From positions 62,001 to 126,000 of the forward strand of contig PDSJ01000011.1 of NCBI GenBank assembly GCA_002748425.1: a DNA stretch of 64,000 nucleotides, given 5' to 3'. The notes under the pieces were generated by a model. That model did no database searches, had not been told where the DNA came from, and saw nothing but the letters and a program-made list of their open reading frames with translations. This stretch comes from a candidate division KSB3 bacterium. GTDB lineage: Bacteria > Moduliflexota > Moduliflexia > Moduliflexales > Moduliflexaceae. Shown here in pieces: positions 63,874-64,000 of this stretch (its first letter is position 1; each line of letters begins with the position of its first letter). Both the position numbers and the translations under genes were made by a program.

Positions 63874-64000
63874 ATGCGTGTAGAATTGCATGTCACAAGC
63901 GGCCCGGCTAAGGGGAAACACTTTTATTTCAATACACCGGACTGCTTTCTGTTTGGACGGGCGAAAGATGCCCATATCTCTCTTCCCAACGATTTATATG
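63874..64000 (+). CDS. FHA-domain protein, 5' part only
   Basis: 42 codons to the window edge. It begins MRVELHVTSGPAKGKHFYF, then FLFGRAKDAHISLPN, the FHA opening with the conserved GR pair. GAGGAC lies before the ATG. The rest, including the second half of the FHA fold, is outside. It probably binds phosphothreonine made by the upstream kinase. Confidence 0.8.
   Translation, partial: MRVELHVTSGPAKGKHFYFNTPDCFLFGRAKDAHISLPNDLY

Overview
The window (about half G+C by eye) reads as chromosome from an uncultured-type, diderm, probably anaerobic bacterium. An outer membrane is suggested by a SurA-like periplasmic chaperone domain and a SPOR-domain protein. The mix of large modular signalling proteins (a WD40/Ser-Thr kinase of 1576 residues, an FHA protein, a STAND-TPR ATPase, a roadblock protein, a BarA-type hybrid kinase) beside anaerobic catabolism recalls multicellular or filamentous candidate phyla such as Moduliflexota (KSB3). 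That placement is a guess from gene content only. No rRNA, tRNA, CRISPR array, insertion sequence or phage gene was seen.

Region 1 (1-28961) is a purine/urate catabolism island. A partial ygfK runs leftwards. Divergently come a LacI regulator, an AzgA-type purine permease, ygeY, an aminotransferase, a threonine-synthase-like PLP enzyme, an 8-oxoguanine-deaminase-type amidohydrolase, ygeW and a tryptophan-synthase-beta-like PLP enzyme. After a leftward STAND-TPR ATPase come two leftward molybdo-flavoenzyme operons (ygfM-xdhD and xdhB/xdhC/xdhA). Then, rightwards, come a xanthine/uracil-type permease, a fused Mo+FAD hydroxylase subunit and its 2Fe-2S partner. The set matches the ygeW/ygeY/ygfK/xdhD genes linked to anaerobic purine breakdown, but ygeX and hyuA orthologues are absent from the window and the PLP enzymes differ.

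Region 2 (28962-34145) is mixed: lgt, an exported protein with a C-terminal membrane anchor, a SurA-N-like exported protein, a fucose-isomerase-fold protein and a roadblock/LC7 protein.

Region 3 (34146-43754) is a sugar-acid operon. A LacI regulator has two near-perfect palindromic operators over its promoter. It is followed by a nickel-pincer LarA-family epimerase, an SDR dehydrogenase, a PfkB kinase and 6-phosphogluconate dehydrogenase. Next come a large exported DUF3352-like protein and a convergent NikR nickel regulator, a suggestive neighbour for a nickel enzyme.

Region 4 (43755-64000) holds an unknown helical protein, UDP-glucuronate decarboxylase, tyrS, a SPOR protein, a membrane histidine kinase lacking its phospho-acceptor histidine, recJ, a hybrid kinase, a small helical protein, a PaaK-type ligase, a double-ACT protein and the WD40 kinase with the start of an FHA gene. 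Most intercistronic gaps in the catabolic operons contain a distinct strong inverted repeat without a U-tract.
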